From: Paenibacillus sp. TCA20
GTDB lineage: Bacteria; Bacillota; Bacilli; Paenibacillales; Paenibacillaceae
Direction: 5' to 3'
NCBI RefSeq assembly: GCF_000732325.1
Contig: NZ_BBIW01000012.1
Span: 107,315-171,314, forward strand
DNA: 64,000 nucleotides
The notes beneath the pieces were generated by a model. It had not been told where the DNA came from, ran no database searches, and saw nothing but the letters and a program-made list of their open reading frames with translations. This document shows positions 16,939 to 25,826 of this stretch, in pieces (positions within the stretch are counted from its first letter, which is position 1; every line of letters begins with the position of its first letter). Both the position numbers and the translations under genes were made by a program.

Positions 16939-17715
16939 TTGCTCTATTTCACCCTGGCTCGAAAGGCCTACGCACGAAACCTGCAGTATCGCAGTGCACA
17001 TATGGTGCACAATATCGCCAGTGCCTTGTTCGGCTACTTGTATGCCTGTATCTGGATCGGCATCGGTCGTGACAATGCGCTCGGTGAATACGGAACCTAC
17101 GGGATGGTCAGTTACATTGCGTTCACGCAAGCGTCCTTGTGGGTTACGACATTCTTGACGAGTGGACTCGGTATCCCTGAGACCGTACGGACAGGGCATA
17201 TTGCCATGGATTTAATGCGGCCCGTCCACCTGTTCACTCATCTGATGAGCCGGGAATGGGGACAGGTGCTGTACCAGTTTATATTCAAATCCATTCCGAT
17301 CTACCTCGTTTATCTCATTGCATTCAACCTGCAGCTTCCTACAGATGGCATGACTTACATATGGACAGCAATGAGTCTGCTTGGAGCTGCCTACATGGGA
17401 ATATGCATCAATTACATCATTGGTGCTACAGCCATGTGGACGACGGAGTCGGCTTGGCTGCAGTGGACTCATCATGCACTCGTAAATTTGCTTGCCGGAT
17501 TCTTTATCCCCATTGAATGGCTGCCGGAATGGCTGCAAAGCGTTGCCTGGCTGTCACCTTATCCTTATCTTCTGTATGTACCCACCCGGATCTATCTAGG
17601 ATACCCGGATGCTCATCTGCTTGCAGGTACCGTGATTTGGGGTGTGCTGCTCACCTTGCTTTGTTTCCTTGCGACCTATTTTCTAAGACGAAAAGTGGAG
17701 GTGCAGGGCGGATGA
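16939..17715 (+). CDS. ABC-2 family permease, first of pair
   Basis: A 258-residue membrane protein with about six helices. The start is TTG at 16939: GGAGGTG sits seven bases before it, whereas the longer reading back to 16828 runs over the promoter. The gene overlaps the next permease by four bases (ATGA). The pair plus the ATPase at 18539 resembles two-permease ABC-2 exporters of the DUF990/YbhS-like group found in many Bacilli. Cargo not known. Confidence 0.82.
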   Translation: MLYFTLARKAYARNLQYRSAHMVHNIASALFGYLYACIWIGIGRDNALGEYGTYGMVSYIAFTQASLWVTTFLTSGLGIPETVRTGHIAMDLMRPVHLFTHLMSREWGQVLYQFIFKSIPIYLVYLIAFNLQLPTDGMTYIWTAMSLLGAAYMGICINYIIGATAMWTTESAWLQWTHHALVNLLAGFFIPIEWLPEWLQSVAWLSPYPYLLYVPTRIYLGYPDAHLLAGTVIWGVLLTLLCFLATYFLRRKVEVQGG

Positions 17716-18521
17716 AGCAGAACAAGCTGACAGCATACTTTGAACTCTATTCTCTTCTCATACGTACCAGCGTCAAAAGCTCCATGCAGTACAAATTTAA
17801 TTTCTTTCTAGGCTCCTTGCTTGCCGCGCTCATTCAAATTGCGGAATTTCTCATGATTGCCATCGTCCTGAACCGATTCGGAGCCATTCAAGGCTGGTCC
17901 ATCTATGAAGTCGGGTATTTGTTTGCCATGATGACCTTATCCAAAACGGTGTACCGCTCACTTGCCAATGAAGTGCACCATCTGGAGAGATATCTGGTCA
18001 GCGGGGACATGGATCAGCTGCTCACAAGGCCGCTGCCCGTATTGTTCACGTTATTGCCTCAGCGCTTCCGGATTATGCTTGGTGAATGGCTGCAGGGAGG
18101 CTTTGTGTTCGGCTGGTCCATTTACGGCATGATGAACTCGGGGCAGATCAGCTGGGTTGCCATCCCGCAGTCACTGTTTATCATTCTTACCGGATCGGTC
18201 ATCTTGTTCTCCATCGGTCTTGCTACGGCTACGCTCGGATTCTGGACGACACGGATCAGCGAGCTGCAGACGTTTACTGAGGACGCAGCCGGAACGGCGG
18301 CAAGGTATCCCATATCACTGTATCCCAACTGGCTTGCTTCGCTGCTCCTGGTAGTCCTTCCTGTGGGACTGGTCAATTATGTACCGGCACTTTACATTTT
18401 ACGCGGTGAGGTCGGACCTTGGGTGCTTGGACTCGTACTGGGTGCGGCATTCGTGTGCTTGGCAGTAAGCCTCAGGTTCTGGAGTTTTGGCATAACGAAA
18501 TATCAGAGTACAGGAAGCTAA
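17712..18521 (+). CDS. ABC-2 family permease, second of pair
   Basis: A 269-residue membrane protein with six helices; ATG 17712 overlaps the stop of the preceding permease. Segments such as MMTLSKTVYRSLANEVHHLERYLVSGDMDQLLTRPLP, shortened here to LVSGDMDQLLTRPL near residue 94, are the signature loop of this permease group, in which the phrase GDMDQLLTRPL is widely conserved. Forms a heterodimeric channel with its neighbour. Confidence 0.85.
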   Translation: MKQNKLTAYFELYSLLIRTSVKSSMQYKFNFFLGSLLAALIQIAEFLMIAIVLNRFGAIQGWSIYEVGYLFAMMTLSKTVYRSLANEVHHLERYLVSGDMDQLLTRPLPVLFTLLPQRFRIMLGEWLQGGFVFGWSIYGMMNSGQISWVAIPQSLFIILTGSVILFSIGLATATLGFWTTRISELQTFTEDAAGTAARYPISLYPNWLASLLLVVLPVGLVNYVPALYILRGEVGPWVLGLVLGAAFVCLAVSLRFWSFGITKYQSTGS

Positions 18522-18538
18522 AGGAGGAATCACTCACA

Positions 18539-19519
18539 ATGATTGAAGTTCAGCAGCTGCACAAAGAATTTAAGATACCAATTGTACAGGAAGGCAGGTT
18601 CTCTGGCCTGCGTACCTTTTTCTCCAGGCAATATCATGTAAAAAAAGCAGTGACCAACATCAGCTTCACAATTCAACCGGGTGAATTTGTCGGCTACATC
18701 GGTCCAAACGGTGCCGGGAAATCGACAACAATTAAGATGCTGACCGGCATTCTCCATCCCAGCGCAGGTAAGGTAACGGTGAGCGGGATGAACCCGCATG
18801 AACAGCGCAGACAGGTCGTTAGAAGACTGGGTGTCGTATTTGGACAGCGCAGTCAGCTGTGGTGGGATCTGCCCGTCCGAGACAGCTATGATATTCTTGC
18901 CAAGATGTACCGGGTGGAGGATACCGATAAGAAGAGGCGCATTGATCAATTCTCCGAGCTTCTGGATCTGAAGGAATTCTGGGATACACCTGTGCGCAAG
19001 CTGTCGCTTGGACAGCGGATGAGGGCAGACCTCGGAGCAGCCATGCTGCATGAACCGGACATTCTCTTTCTAGACGAGCCAACGATCGGACTTGATGTTA
19101 ATGCCAAGCGAAATATTCGCTCCTTCCTGAAGCTGCTTAACGAGGAACTCGGCAAAACGATCCTGCTGACAACCCATGATATGGACGACATTGAGCAGCT
19201 GTGCAGCCGGGTCATGGTGATTAACCATGGACAGCTTACCTATGATGGAACGGTTCAAGCTTTGCGCGATAATATCGGACTTCCTACTATTATAAAAGTA
19301 TCGTATCGGGAAGGGTGCTCTATTCCTCCATCTGCAGACGTGCATAACTACCCTATGATGAAATTGTCACAGATAACGGGGAATACGATTACCGTTGAAG
19401 CCAATCGAAGCAAGATCACCACCATGGAGATCTTGAAGGAGCTGGGTGAATGGGGTGAGATTGAGGACGTCGAGATGCAGGAACCGGTTTTTGAAGATGT
19501 AATTCATAAAGTATATTGA
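18539..19519 (+). CDS. ABC transporter ATPase (second exporter operon)
   Basis: A 326-residue ATPase: Walker A GPNGAGKST, signature LSLGQRMRADLG, Walker B ILFLDEPTIGLDV. The FGQRSQLWWDLP segment near residue 105 marks the group that serves two-permease exporters. ATG 18539 follows AAAGGAGG; a longer frame starting at 18419 lies inside the upstream gene. Third gene of the operon, ended by the terminator at 19544. Confidence 0.92.
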   Translation: MIEVQQLHKEFKIPIVQEGRFSGLRTFFSRQYHVKKAVTNISFTIQPGEFVGYIGPNGAGKSTTIKMLTGILHPSAGKVTVSGMNPHEQRRQVVRRLGVVFGQRSQLWWDLPVRDSYDILAKMYRVEDTDKKRRIDQFSELLDLKEFWDTPVRKLSLGQRMRADLGAAMLHEPDILFLDEPTIGLDVNAKRNIRSFLKLLNEELGKTILLTTHDMDDIEQLCSRVMVINHGQLTYDGTVQALRDNIGLPTIIKVSYREGCSIPPSADVHNYPMMKLSQITGNTITVEANRSKITTMEILKELGEWGEIEDVEMQEPVFEDVIHKVY

Positions 19520-19543
19520 AGTGTCATAACACGAAATTTCATT

Positions 19544-19592
19544 TAAAAAAGAGGATCTCCCGCAGCAGCAAGGCAGGGGACCCTCTTTTTTA
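19544..19592. terminator. Terminator after the exporter operon
   Basis: AAAAAAGAGG at 19545-19554 pairs with CCTCTTTTTT at 19582-19591, and inside TCTCCC faces GGGGA; T-run on the plus strand and A-run usable from the minus strand. Confidence 0.85.
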
Positions 19593-19625
19593 CATTACAT
19601 AGACCACTTATACGATCAAAGAGTT

Positions 19626-20201
19626 CTATAATGATGATTCACGCTCATACTTGTTGCTGCCGGGCAGGCGTTTAATTTTGTTCCAAGCGTCAATGGCTTC
19701 CTTTCGACTCTTTCCCTCATTAGCGGGATCAGCAAAAAAATCCCGAGTAAATTGATTGTATTCAAACTGGGGAGCAATCGTTTTTTTGTAAGCAGGGTCT
19801 TTTTTTCGGTATTCTTCCTCCTGCCAAGCTTCGACGACGTCACGGTACGTGTTACCGATATTGCTCTTAAAGTAATTCTGTATATATGTAGAGAAATGAA
19901 ATTTAGGGATGACGGACTTAAAAAAGGCCCTTACTTCTTGGCTGCAGCGATGATGCTCTGTAATGATCGTCTCAAGACTTAAAGGGGGATGCTGTTCTGT
20001 CTTCCGGGCCGAGTTCTGTTTCCTAAGAGGGCTTCTAATCTCGCCTGTTTCCAGAAAAACCTCGATTCGATCGGCAAGTTCTGTCTTTGAACCAGATGCA
20101 CTCATTCCATGTGTTCTGCAAAAGTCCTGTAATTCTTCTTTTAACCAATAATAGTCTTTAAAGCTATGTACACTAATGTCATCTGTTAGTTTAGGTCTCA
20201 T
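19626..20201 (-). CDS. SAP-domain protein with DUF6434-like C-terminus
   Basis: A 191-residue soluble protein. Residues about 17-52 (LKEELQDFCRTHGMSASGSK onward) form a SAP-like helix-extension-helix motif, which in other proteins binds AT-rich DNA. The C-terminal half has two similar blocks, HFSTYIQNYFKSNIGNTYRD and EYNQFTRDFFADPANEGKSR, each followed by a DVVEAW/EAIDAW phrase, which suggests an internal duplication. Function is unknown. A clear promoter and AGGAGGTG lie upstream, and it is monocistronic. Confidence 0.72.
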   Translation of the reverse strand: MRPKLTDDISVHSFKDYYWLKEELQDFCRTHGMSASGSKTELADRIEVFLETGEIRSPLRKQNSARKTEQHPPLSLETIITEHHRCSQEVRAFFKSVIPKFHFSTYIQNYFKSNIGNTYRDVVEAWQEEEYRKKDPAYKKTIAPQFEYNQFTRDFFADPANEGKSRKEAIDAWNKIKRLPGSNKYERESSL

Positions 20202-20223
20202 ACCGTATTCACCTCCTATATGT

Positions 20224-20252
20224 ATACTAATACAAACATATGTTCTTGTAAA
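20224..20252 (-). promoter_or_regulatory. Promoter of the SAP-domain gene
   Basis: Minus strand TTTACA (20252-20247), 17 bases, TAGTAT (20229-20224), followed by AGGAGGTG before the start. Confidence 0.65.
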
Positions 20253-20387
20253 TCAACAGGATTGTTCAACATTTAGGGCTTGCTTTTTTGTCACTTTTTT
20301 AGGACGATAACAGAGGAGAGTGGAATCCGCTTTCATCTGCGAATTGAAGAGTAGAATCAAGCATTAGTGAAGCAGGATAGCAAGATT

Positions 20388-20403
20388 CCTAAAACGTTTT
20401 AGG
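20388..20403. promoter_or_regulatory. Perfect 16-bp palindrome, LacI-type operator candidate
   Basis: CCTAAAACGTTTTAGG has the central CG and AAACGTTT core typical of LacI-family operators. It lies 80 bases before the GH95 gene. No LacI-family gene is in the window. Confidence 0.5.
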
Positions 20404-20483
20404 TAAATTATAAGGAAGTAGGATGATGGCACCCCCTGCACACCTATTTCGGTATAAAAAAATACAAGCTTGGAGGAAAGCAC

Positions 20484-22865
20484 ATGTTCTTAACGTACAA
20501 TCGTCCGGCCAAGGAATGGACGGAAGCTCTTCCCATCGGAAATGGTAGAATGGGCGCTATGGTATTTGGGCGGATGGAGCTGGAGAGACTGCAGCTGAAT
20601 GAAGACACGTTATGGTCTGGTCCACCGAAGGAAACGAATAATCCGGAGTCTCTTGAAGTATTGCCTGAGGTACGCCGGTTGCTCAAGGAAGGCAAGTATG
20701 CAGAAGCGGACAAGCTAAGCAAGAAAATGATGGGTGCTTATACTCAGTCGTATCTCCCCTTCGGTGATCTGAACATCAGCTTTGATCACGGAGATATCGG
20801 CTGGAATTACAAACGCACATTGGAGCTGAATGAAGGCGTGGCTACGACTCAGTTCCAAATCGGGGAGACGGTGTATACCCGCGAAGTATTCGCCTCCTAT
20901 CCAGATCAAATTATTGTCATGCGGATGGAGTCCAGTATCCCAGGAAGATTAGGGTTTAAGGCAAGCTTCAGCAGCTTGCTTCGACATGAGCAGTCTTCCG
21001 ATGGAAATCACGCCGTTCTATCCGGATATGCACCAGAAGTAGTGCACCCCAGCTATTATCCTGCGGACAATCCGATCCGATATGGTAAATCTGGAGAAAC
21101 GGATGCCATGCGTTTTGAAGGAAGAATTGCAGTAACCCATGAAGGCGGGACATCCAAGGTGGATGCATCAGGTATTCGTATAGTGGATGCAGACAGCGCT
21201 ACTATATACTTGAGTATGGCAACCAGCTTTAATGGTTATGACCGTTCACCGGGTAAAGACGGCAAGGATGAATCGGCTTGTGCGAAGGAGCATCTGGATA
21301 ACGCACTGAAGTACAATTATACAGAGCTCCGCGCACGCCATGTAGAAGATTACCAAAGACTGTATCAACGGGTGGAGCTGGATCTCGGACCAGGGCTTGC
21401 ACCAGCTGATCTTCCGACAGATGAACGGATCGTAGAATATGGAGGCAGGGATCCTTATCTGGTGAATCTTCTCTTCCAATATGGCCGTTACTTGATGATA
21501 TCCAGCTCCAGACCAGGAACTCAGCCTGCGAACCTTCAAGGCATTTGGAACCACGAAACGAGAGCGCCATGGAGCAGTAATTATACATTGAATATCAATG
21601 CGGAAATGAACTACTGGCCGGCGGAGACAGCCAATCTGTCCGAATGTCATGAGCCGTTGATGGATCTGATTAAGCGTCTGTCCGTCAACGGCAAGAAGAC
21701 GGCGGAGATTCATTATGGAACAAGAGGCTGGACGGCTTCCCACAATACCGATCTGTGGGGACATACCGCTCCTGTAGGGAACTTTGGACATGGCGATCCG
21801 GTGTGGGCATTGTGGCAAATGGGCGGCGTATGGCTCTGTCAGCACTTATATGAGCATTATGTATTTACCAAGGATGAGGATTTCCTAAGAAATACAGCGT
21901 ATCCGATCATGAAGGACGCCGCGCTCTTCTGCCTGGATTGGCTCATTCCGGATGAGAACGGGATGCTCGTGACCGCACCTTCTACCTCGCCGGAGCATCG
22001 ATACAGAATCGACGGTGAGCTGTATGGGGTGACAACAGCAGCGACCATGGATCTTGCTCTTATGTATGATTTGTTCACCAATATTGCTGAGGTGAGCGAA
22101 GTCTTGGGAGAAGATGCTGAATTTGCGCAAGAAGTCCTCGCAGCCAGAGATCAGCTGCCGCCGCTGAGAATCGGCAAATATGGTCAGCTGCAGGAGTGGC
22201 TCCATGATTATGAGGATGAAGATGTTCACCATAGACATGTATCCCATCTATTTGGGGTATATCCTGGACGCCAAATTACCGAGGGGCTTGCACCGGAGCT
22301 TCTTCAGGCTGCACGCGTATCACTGGAGAGACGCGGTGACGGTGGAACAGGCTGGAGCCTTGGCTGGAAGGTTGGTCTGTGGGCACGATTCCAGGATGGA
22401 GATCGGGCGCATCGCCTTGTGTCCAATCTGCTTCAGCTCGTTCGTGACGGCTCCGAAAGATACGAGAGCGGCGGGGTGTACCCGAACTTGTTCGACGCAC
22501 ATCCACCATTCCAAATCGACGGTAACTTTGCGGCAACCTCAGGCATTATTGAGCTGCTGCTTCAATCACATCAAGGCTATGTAGAACTTCTTCCTGCTCT
22601 GCCGCAGGCTTGGGAGAAAGGTTCCATCCGTGGACTTCGTGCTAGGGGCGGCTATGAGGTTGATCTTGCATGGGAAGGCGGACAGCTGTCTGCAGCTGAG
22701 ATTCGTGCCGATCATGATGGAGTGTGTGCGGTTCGGACGAGAGCTGCCGTCATTAAGATAACCAATAAAGCCGGCGAAGAAGTACAGGCAGAGGTCAAGG
22801 AGAACGGAGTTCTGGTCTTCCCTGTACAAGCTGGAGGAGCTTATATCCTCAGCATTCAGGGATAG
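20484..22865 (+). CDS. GH95 family glycosidase (alpha-L-fucosidase type)
   Basis: A 793-residue cytoplasmic glycoside hydrolase; no signal peptide. It opens with the family phrase ALPIGNGRMGAMVFG. In GH95 the catalytic residues are a Glu, an Asp and two Asn: NINAEMNYW near residue 372, SPEH near 504 and DAHPPFQIDGNF near 672 carry the equivalents. Family substrates are alpha-1,2-fucosides and alpha-L-galactosides, for example from xyloglucan or pectin RG-II side chains. Start ATG 20484 follows TTGGAGGAAAG. It is alone, under a palindromic operator candidate, and close to a PL11 pectin lyase. Confidence 0.92.
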   Translation: MFLTYNRPAKEWTEALPIGNGRMGAMVFGRMELERLQLNEDTLWSGPPKETNNPESLEVLPEVRRLLKEGKYAEADKLSKKMMGAYTQSYLPFGDLNISFDHGDIGWNYKRTLELNEGVATTQFQIGETVYTREVFASYPDQIIVMRMESSIPGRLGFKASFSSLLRHEQSSDGNHAVLSGYAPEVVHPSYYPADNPIRYGKSGETDAMRFEGRIAVTHEGGTSKVDASGIRIVDADSATIYLSMATSFNGYDRSPGKDGKDESACAKEHLDNALKYNYTELRARHVEDYQRLYQRVELDLGPGLAPADLPTDERIVEYGGRDPYLVNLLFQYGRYLMISSSRPGTQPANLQGIWNHETRAPWSSNYTLNINAEMNYWPAETANLSECHEPLMDLIKRLSVNGKKTAEIHYGTRGWTASHNTDLWGHTAPVGNFGHGDPVWALWQMGGVWLCQHLYEHYVFTKDEDFLRNTAYPIMKDAALFCLDWLIPDENGMLVTAPSTSPEHRYRIDGELYGVTTAATMDLALMYDLFTNIAEVSEVLGEDAEFAQEVLAARDQLPPLRIGKYGQLQEWLHDYEDEDVHHRHVSHLFGVYPGRQITEGLAPELLQAARVSLERRGDGGTGWSLGWKVGLWARFQDGDRAHRLVSNLLQLVRDGSERYESGGVYPNLFDAHPPFQIDGNFAATSGIIELLLQSHQGYVELLPALPQAWEKGSIRGLRARGGYEVDLAWEGGQLSAAEIRADHDGVCAVRTRAAVIKITNKAGEEVQAEVKENGVLVFPVQAGGAYILSIQG

Positions 22866-22882
22866 AAGTAAGAACAGGCTAT

Positions 22883-22915
22883 ACAGAAAAACGCGACACA
22901 TCGCGTTTTTTCTGT
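22883..22915. terminator. Bidirectional terminator, GH95 gene versus lpxA
   Basis: ACAGAAAAACGCG (22883-22895) pairs with CGCGTTTTTTCTGT (22902-22915) around ACACAT; usable from both strands. Confidence 0.85.
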
Positions 22916-22933
22916 TAGACCTCTACAATAGTT

Positions 22934-23737
22934 TTACATAGGACGCGTTCCTATTCTTGCGATTCCTCTGTTGGATTTCTTCAAGAACGCAATGGTGTGT
23001 TCTTTAAACACGCTCTGAGGCAAATGATCAATGGCATCCTCTGCAAGGGCCAGCGTCAGGTTCTTACGGAACAGGAGGGAATGTATCTGCTTGATCATTC
23101 GAATGTCATCCCCCGACATGCCTTTGCGTCTTAAACCGATGAGGTTGATGCCGTAGATTCTGGCATGATCGCCGCTCGCAAGTGAATAGGGGACAATATC
23201 TTGAGTGACACAGCTCCCGACACCAATCATGGAATATGCGCCAATCTTGCAGTATTGATGAACACCAACCAAGCCCCCAAGTGTAACCTCATCTTCGATC
23301 TCCACATGACCTGCAATCTGCACACTGTTGGAAATGACGATATGATTTCCCAGGACCGCATCATGTGCAACATGAACATAGTTCATTATAAAATTATGAT
23401 TCCCTACCCGTGTGACTCCGCCGCCGGAGCCTGTTCCTTTGGCTATCGTTGCATACTCTCGAATTGTATTATGATCCCCGATGATCAGCTGTGTTTTCTC
23501 TCCGTTATATTTAAGATCCTGGGGAGGAGAGCCGATAATAGCACCCTGGTATACATGATTGTGTTCACCCAGTGTAGTATTCGAACCGATTCGCACATGA
23601 CTTTCAATGGTACATCCATTTCCTATCCTTACGTGTTCCTCAATGATGCAATAAGGGCCGATCTCGACTTGATCTCCAATAACAGCGGTAGGATGAATGA
23701 TCGCAGTAGGATGAACCGTTGTAGTAGGGAGAGACAT
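22934..23737 (-). CDS. lpxA: UDP-N-acetylglucosamine O-acyltransferase
   Basis: A 267-residue left-handed beta-helix acyltransferase that, in diderms, adds a 3-hydroxyacyl chain to UDP-GlcNAc, the first step of lipid A synthesis. Hexapeptide repeats fill residues 8-185. VHVAHDAVLGN places histidines at 122 and 125, the same numbers as in the E. coli enzyme, where His125 is catalytic. The C-terminal helical domain (YGINLIGLRRKG, then KKSNRGIARIG) is specific for LpxA rather than other hexapeptide transferases. It is the last gene of an lpxC-lpxD-lpxA operon, two bases after lpxD. Unexpected in a monoderm Firmicute. Confidence 0.92.
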   Translation of the reverse strand: MSLPTTTVHPTAIIHPTAVIGDQVEIGPYCIIEEHVRIGNGCTIESHVRIGSNTTLGEHNHVYQGAIIGSPPQDLKYNGEKTQLIIGDHNTIREYATIAKGTGSGGGVTRVGNHNFIMNYVHVAHDAVLGNHIVISNSVQIAGHVEIEDEVTLGGLVGVHQYCKIGAYSMIGVGSCVTQDIVPYSLASGDHARIYGINLIGLRRKGMSGDDIRMIKQIHSLLFRKNLTLALAEDAIDHLPQSVFKEHTIAFLKKSNRGIARIGTRPM

Positions 23738-23739
23738 GG

Positions 23740-24771
23740 TTATTCCTCCTTCGTCAGCTTCTTTATGCTCTTCTCTAAGGAGTCTAACTGCGTGCTGAAT
23801 CTCTTCAATGTATGCGGAAGACGTTCAATAGCGGCTTGCTTTCTCAGTTGTTCATGGTGGGGACGGGCATAGTAGCCCGAAATGAGGGATTGTGCAGGTA
23901 CATTCTTCGTAATGTTAGACTTGCCCAAGATCGTGGAGTGAGCCCCGATGGTGAGGTGACCCACGACTGCAGATCCACCGGCCAGCACGACATGATCCCC
24001 GATGGAAGCTGAACCTGCAATTGCAGTTGTACCTGCGATAATACAGTGTTTGCCGATGTGAACGTTATGAGCAATCTGGACCAGATTGTCGATCTTCGTT
24101 CCCCTTTCAATAATAGTGGGGTCGATTGTTCCGCGGTCTATCGTAGTATTGGCACCGATCTCGACATCATCATGAATGACAACATTGCCGACATGAGGAA
24201 TTTTTACATGCTGCTGCCCATCCCACTCGTAACCGAATCCATCAGAGCCAATAACGGCACCGGAATGAATAATGACGTTGCTCCCGATACAGGTATCTCT
24301 CAGAATCGTGACATGAGGATGAATGAAGCAATGATCTCCAATCGTAACATGATCCCCAATAAAACAATTCGAGGAGATCCGTGTTCCCTCACCGATCGAT
24401 ACGTTCTCTTTGACAACGGTACCTTCATCAATCTGTGTGCCCTCCCCGGCTTGGAGTGAACAATCGACCATCGAAGAAGAGATAAGACCGTTTGCTCTAG
24501 TCTCCTGTAGAAACATGTTCATGACATGAATAAAGGCAAGCCGGGGGTTTTTTACCCGGATCACAGGCAGGTGCACATCGGTAATCTTCTCGGGAACCAC
24601 GATGGCTGAGGCTCGGCAGTCTATTAATTTGCTTATATTTTTCTCCGTTACATAAGTGATTTGTCCACTCTCTGCACTGGATAAGGAAGCGATGCTATGT
24701 AGGGTCACTTCTCCGTCACCGATTAACTCTCCGTTCAGTTCCTGTGCAATGACTTTAAGCTTGTACTCCAT
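23740..24771 (-). CDS. lpxD: UDP-3-O-acylglucosamine N-acyltransferase
   Basis: A 343-residue enzyme: N-terminal uridine-binding domain (about 1-100), beta-helix of hexapeptide repeats (105-290) and a C-terminal helix (about 315-343). VQIAHNVHIGKH carries His235, equivalent to catalytic His239 of E. coli LpxD. GSDGFGYE near 175 is a strong family mark. The expected reaction is N-acylation of UDP-3-O-acyl-glucosamine with acyl-ACP. The start overlaps the end of lpxC by 17 bases and lpxA begins two bases after its stop, so the three are co-translated. Confidence 0.93.
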   Translation of the reverse strand: MEYKLKVIAQELNGELIGDGEVTLHSIASLSSAESGQITYVTEKNISKLIDCRASAIVVPEKITDVHLPVIRVKNPRLAFIHVMNMFLQETRANGLISSSMVDCSLQAGEGTQIDEGTVVKENVSIGEGTRISSNCFIGDHVTIGDHCFIHPHVTILRDTCIGSNVIIHSGAVIGSDGFGYEWDGQQHVKIPHVGNVVIHDDVEIGANTTIDRGTIDPTIIERGTKIDNLVQIAHNVHIGKHCIIAGTTAIAGSASIGDHVVLAGGSAVVGHLTIGAHSTILGKSNITKNVPAQSLISGYYARPHHEQLRKQAAIERLPHTLKRFSTQLDSLEKSIKKLTKEE

Positions 24772-25621
24772 CTTTGCTATCTCCTTGTGAATACAGATTG
24801 TTCATGATCTCCCGTGCCAAAAGAGTGTTTAGACGGTGGGAAGTCCGCACGCCTCTAACCTGGGCTAGAACAGGAGGTGCCAGTGCCAGATCACCCATCA
24901 CATCGAGCAGCTTATGGCGGGCAAATTCGTCCGGGTATCGAAGGTCTGACATAATTCGGTCGTTACCGATGAGTACTGCGTTGTCCATGGATGCGCCTTG
25001 GATTAGGCCTTTGCTTCTCAGCAGGTTTACTTCTTGTTCATATCCGAAGGTGCGTGCCGGAGAAATTTCGCTTCGATAATCATGGATGGCAGGGTTAAAA
25101 TAAGCAGTTTGATTCGTCAAAAAGGGCAGCTCATGATCGTTCGTAAACTGGATCTCATAGGCTATCTCTTCAGCAGGAATGGCTTCCAGATACGAACGGC
25201 CGATCTGTACTCGGACGGCTTTGGTTAAGCGCATGTATTTCTTGGGGGCATGCTGCTCTACGAGCCCGGTCTCGGCGATCCTGTCGCTGATCATTACAGA
25301 GCTGCCATCGAGGACGGGGATCTCTTCACCATCTGCTTCAATAATCGCATTATCAACTCCCATGCCGCGAAGGGCTGACATGACATGCTCGACCATCGAA
25401 ATAGAATAGTGACGTTCATTAGCGAGCTGTGTGCACCGATCGGTCGATGATACATTATACGGCACGGCGCAGATGATCTCGCCAGGGGATAGATCCGCTC
25501 GTCTGAAGCGAATTCCACTGTCTGCTGGAGCAGGATGTAGGGTCATGGATGCCGGAATTCCGCTGTGCAGGGTTATGCTGTTCAGTTCAATAGGTTGGGC
25601 AAGTGTGCGCTGATACTCCAT
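24755..25621 (-). CDS. lpxC: UDP-3-O-acyl-N-acetylglucosamine deacetylase
   Basis: A 288-residue zinc deacetylase, the committed step of lipid A synthesis in diderms. All key residues are visible: E78-H79 in MVEHVMSAL, H236-K237 and D240 in ARHKLLDVMGDL, and H262 in TSHRLN, matching E. coli E78, H79, H238, K239, D242 and H265. Length is close to the normal 300. Start ATG 25621 has AAAGGAGG upstream and a sigma-A promoter sits 25-50 bases before it. First gene of the lpx operon. No sign of degeneration. Confidence 0.94.
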   Translation of the reverse strand: MEYQRTLAQPIELNSITLHSGIPASMTLHPAPADSGIRFRRADLSPGEIICAVPYNVSSTDRCTQLANERHYSISMVEHVMSALRGMGVDNAIIEADGEEIPVLDGSSVMISDRIAETGLVEQHAPKKYMRLTKAVRVQIGRSYLEAIPAEEIAYEIQFTNDHELPFLTNQTAYFNPAIHDYRSEISPARTFGYEQEVNLLRSKGLIQGASMDNAVLIGNDRIMSDLRYPDEFARHKLLDVMGDLALAPPVLAQVRGVRTSHRLNTLLAREIMNNLYSQGDSKDGVQA

Positions 25622-25644
25622 TACATCCTCCTTTCTATTAGAAT

Positions 25645-25674
25645 ATTATAGATTAATTCACGAATATTGGTAAA
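25645..25674 (-). promoter_or_regulatory. Promoter of the lpxC-lpxD-lpxA operon
   Basis: Minus strand TTTACC (25674-25669), 18-base spacer, perfect TATAAT (25650-25645). Region to the divergent PL11 gene is AT-rich and has no other gene. Confidence 0.65.
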
Positions 25675-25826
25675 TATGTTGTGACTTTTCTGCAACAATT
25701 GAGAGATTTGGAAATAAGAGAAACACTGATTTTTGAACAATAAACTCTGTTATTTGAATGGTGGTACGGGAAGGGCATGTCTATAATTTGGGGTGGCTGA
25801 TCACTATAGGATGAAGAGGTGTTAAG

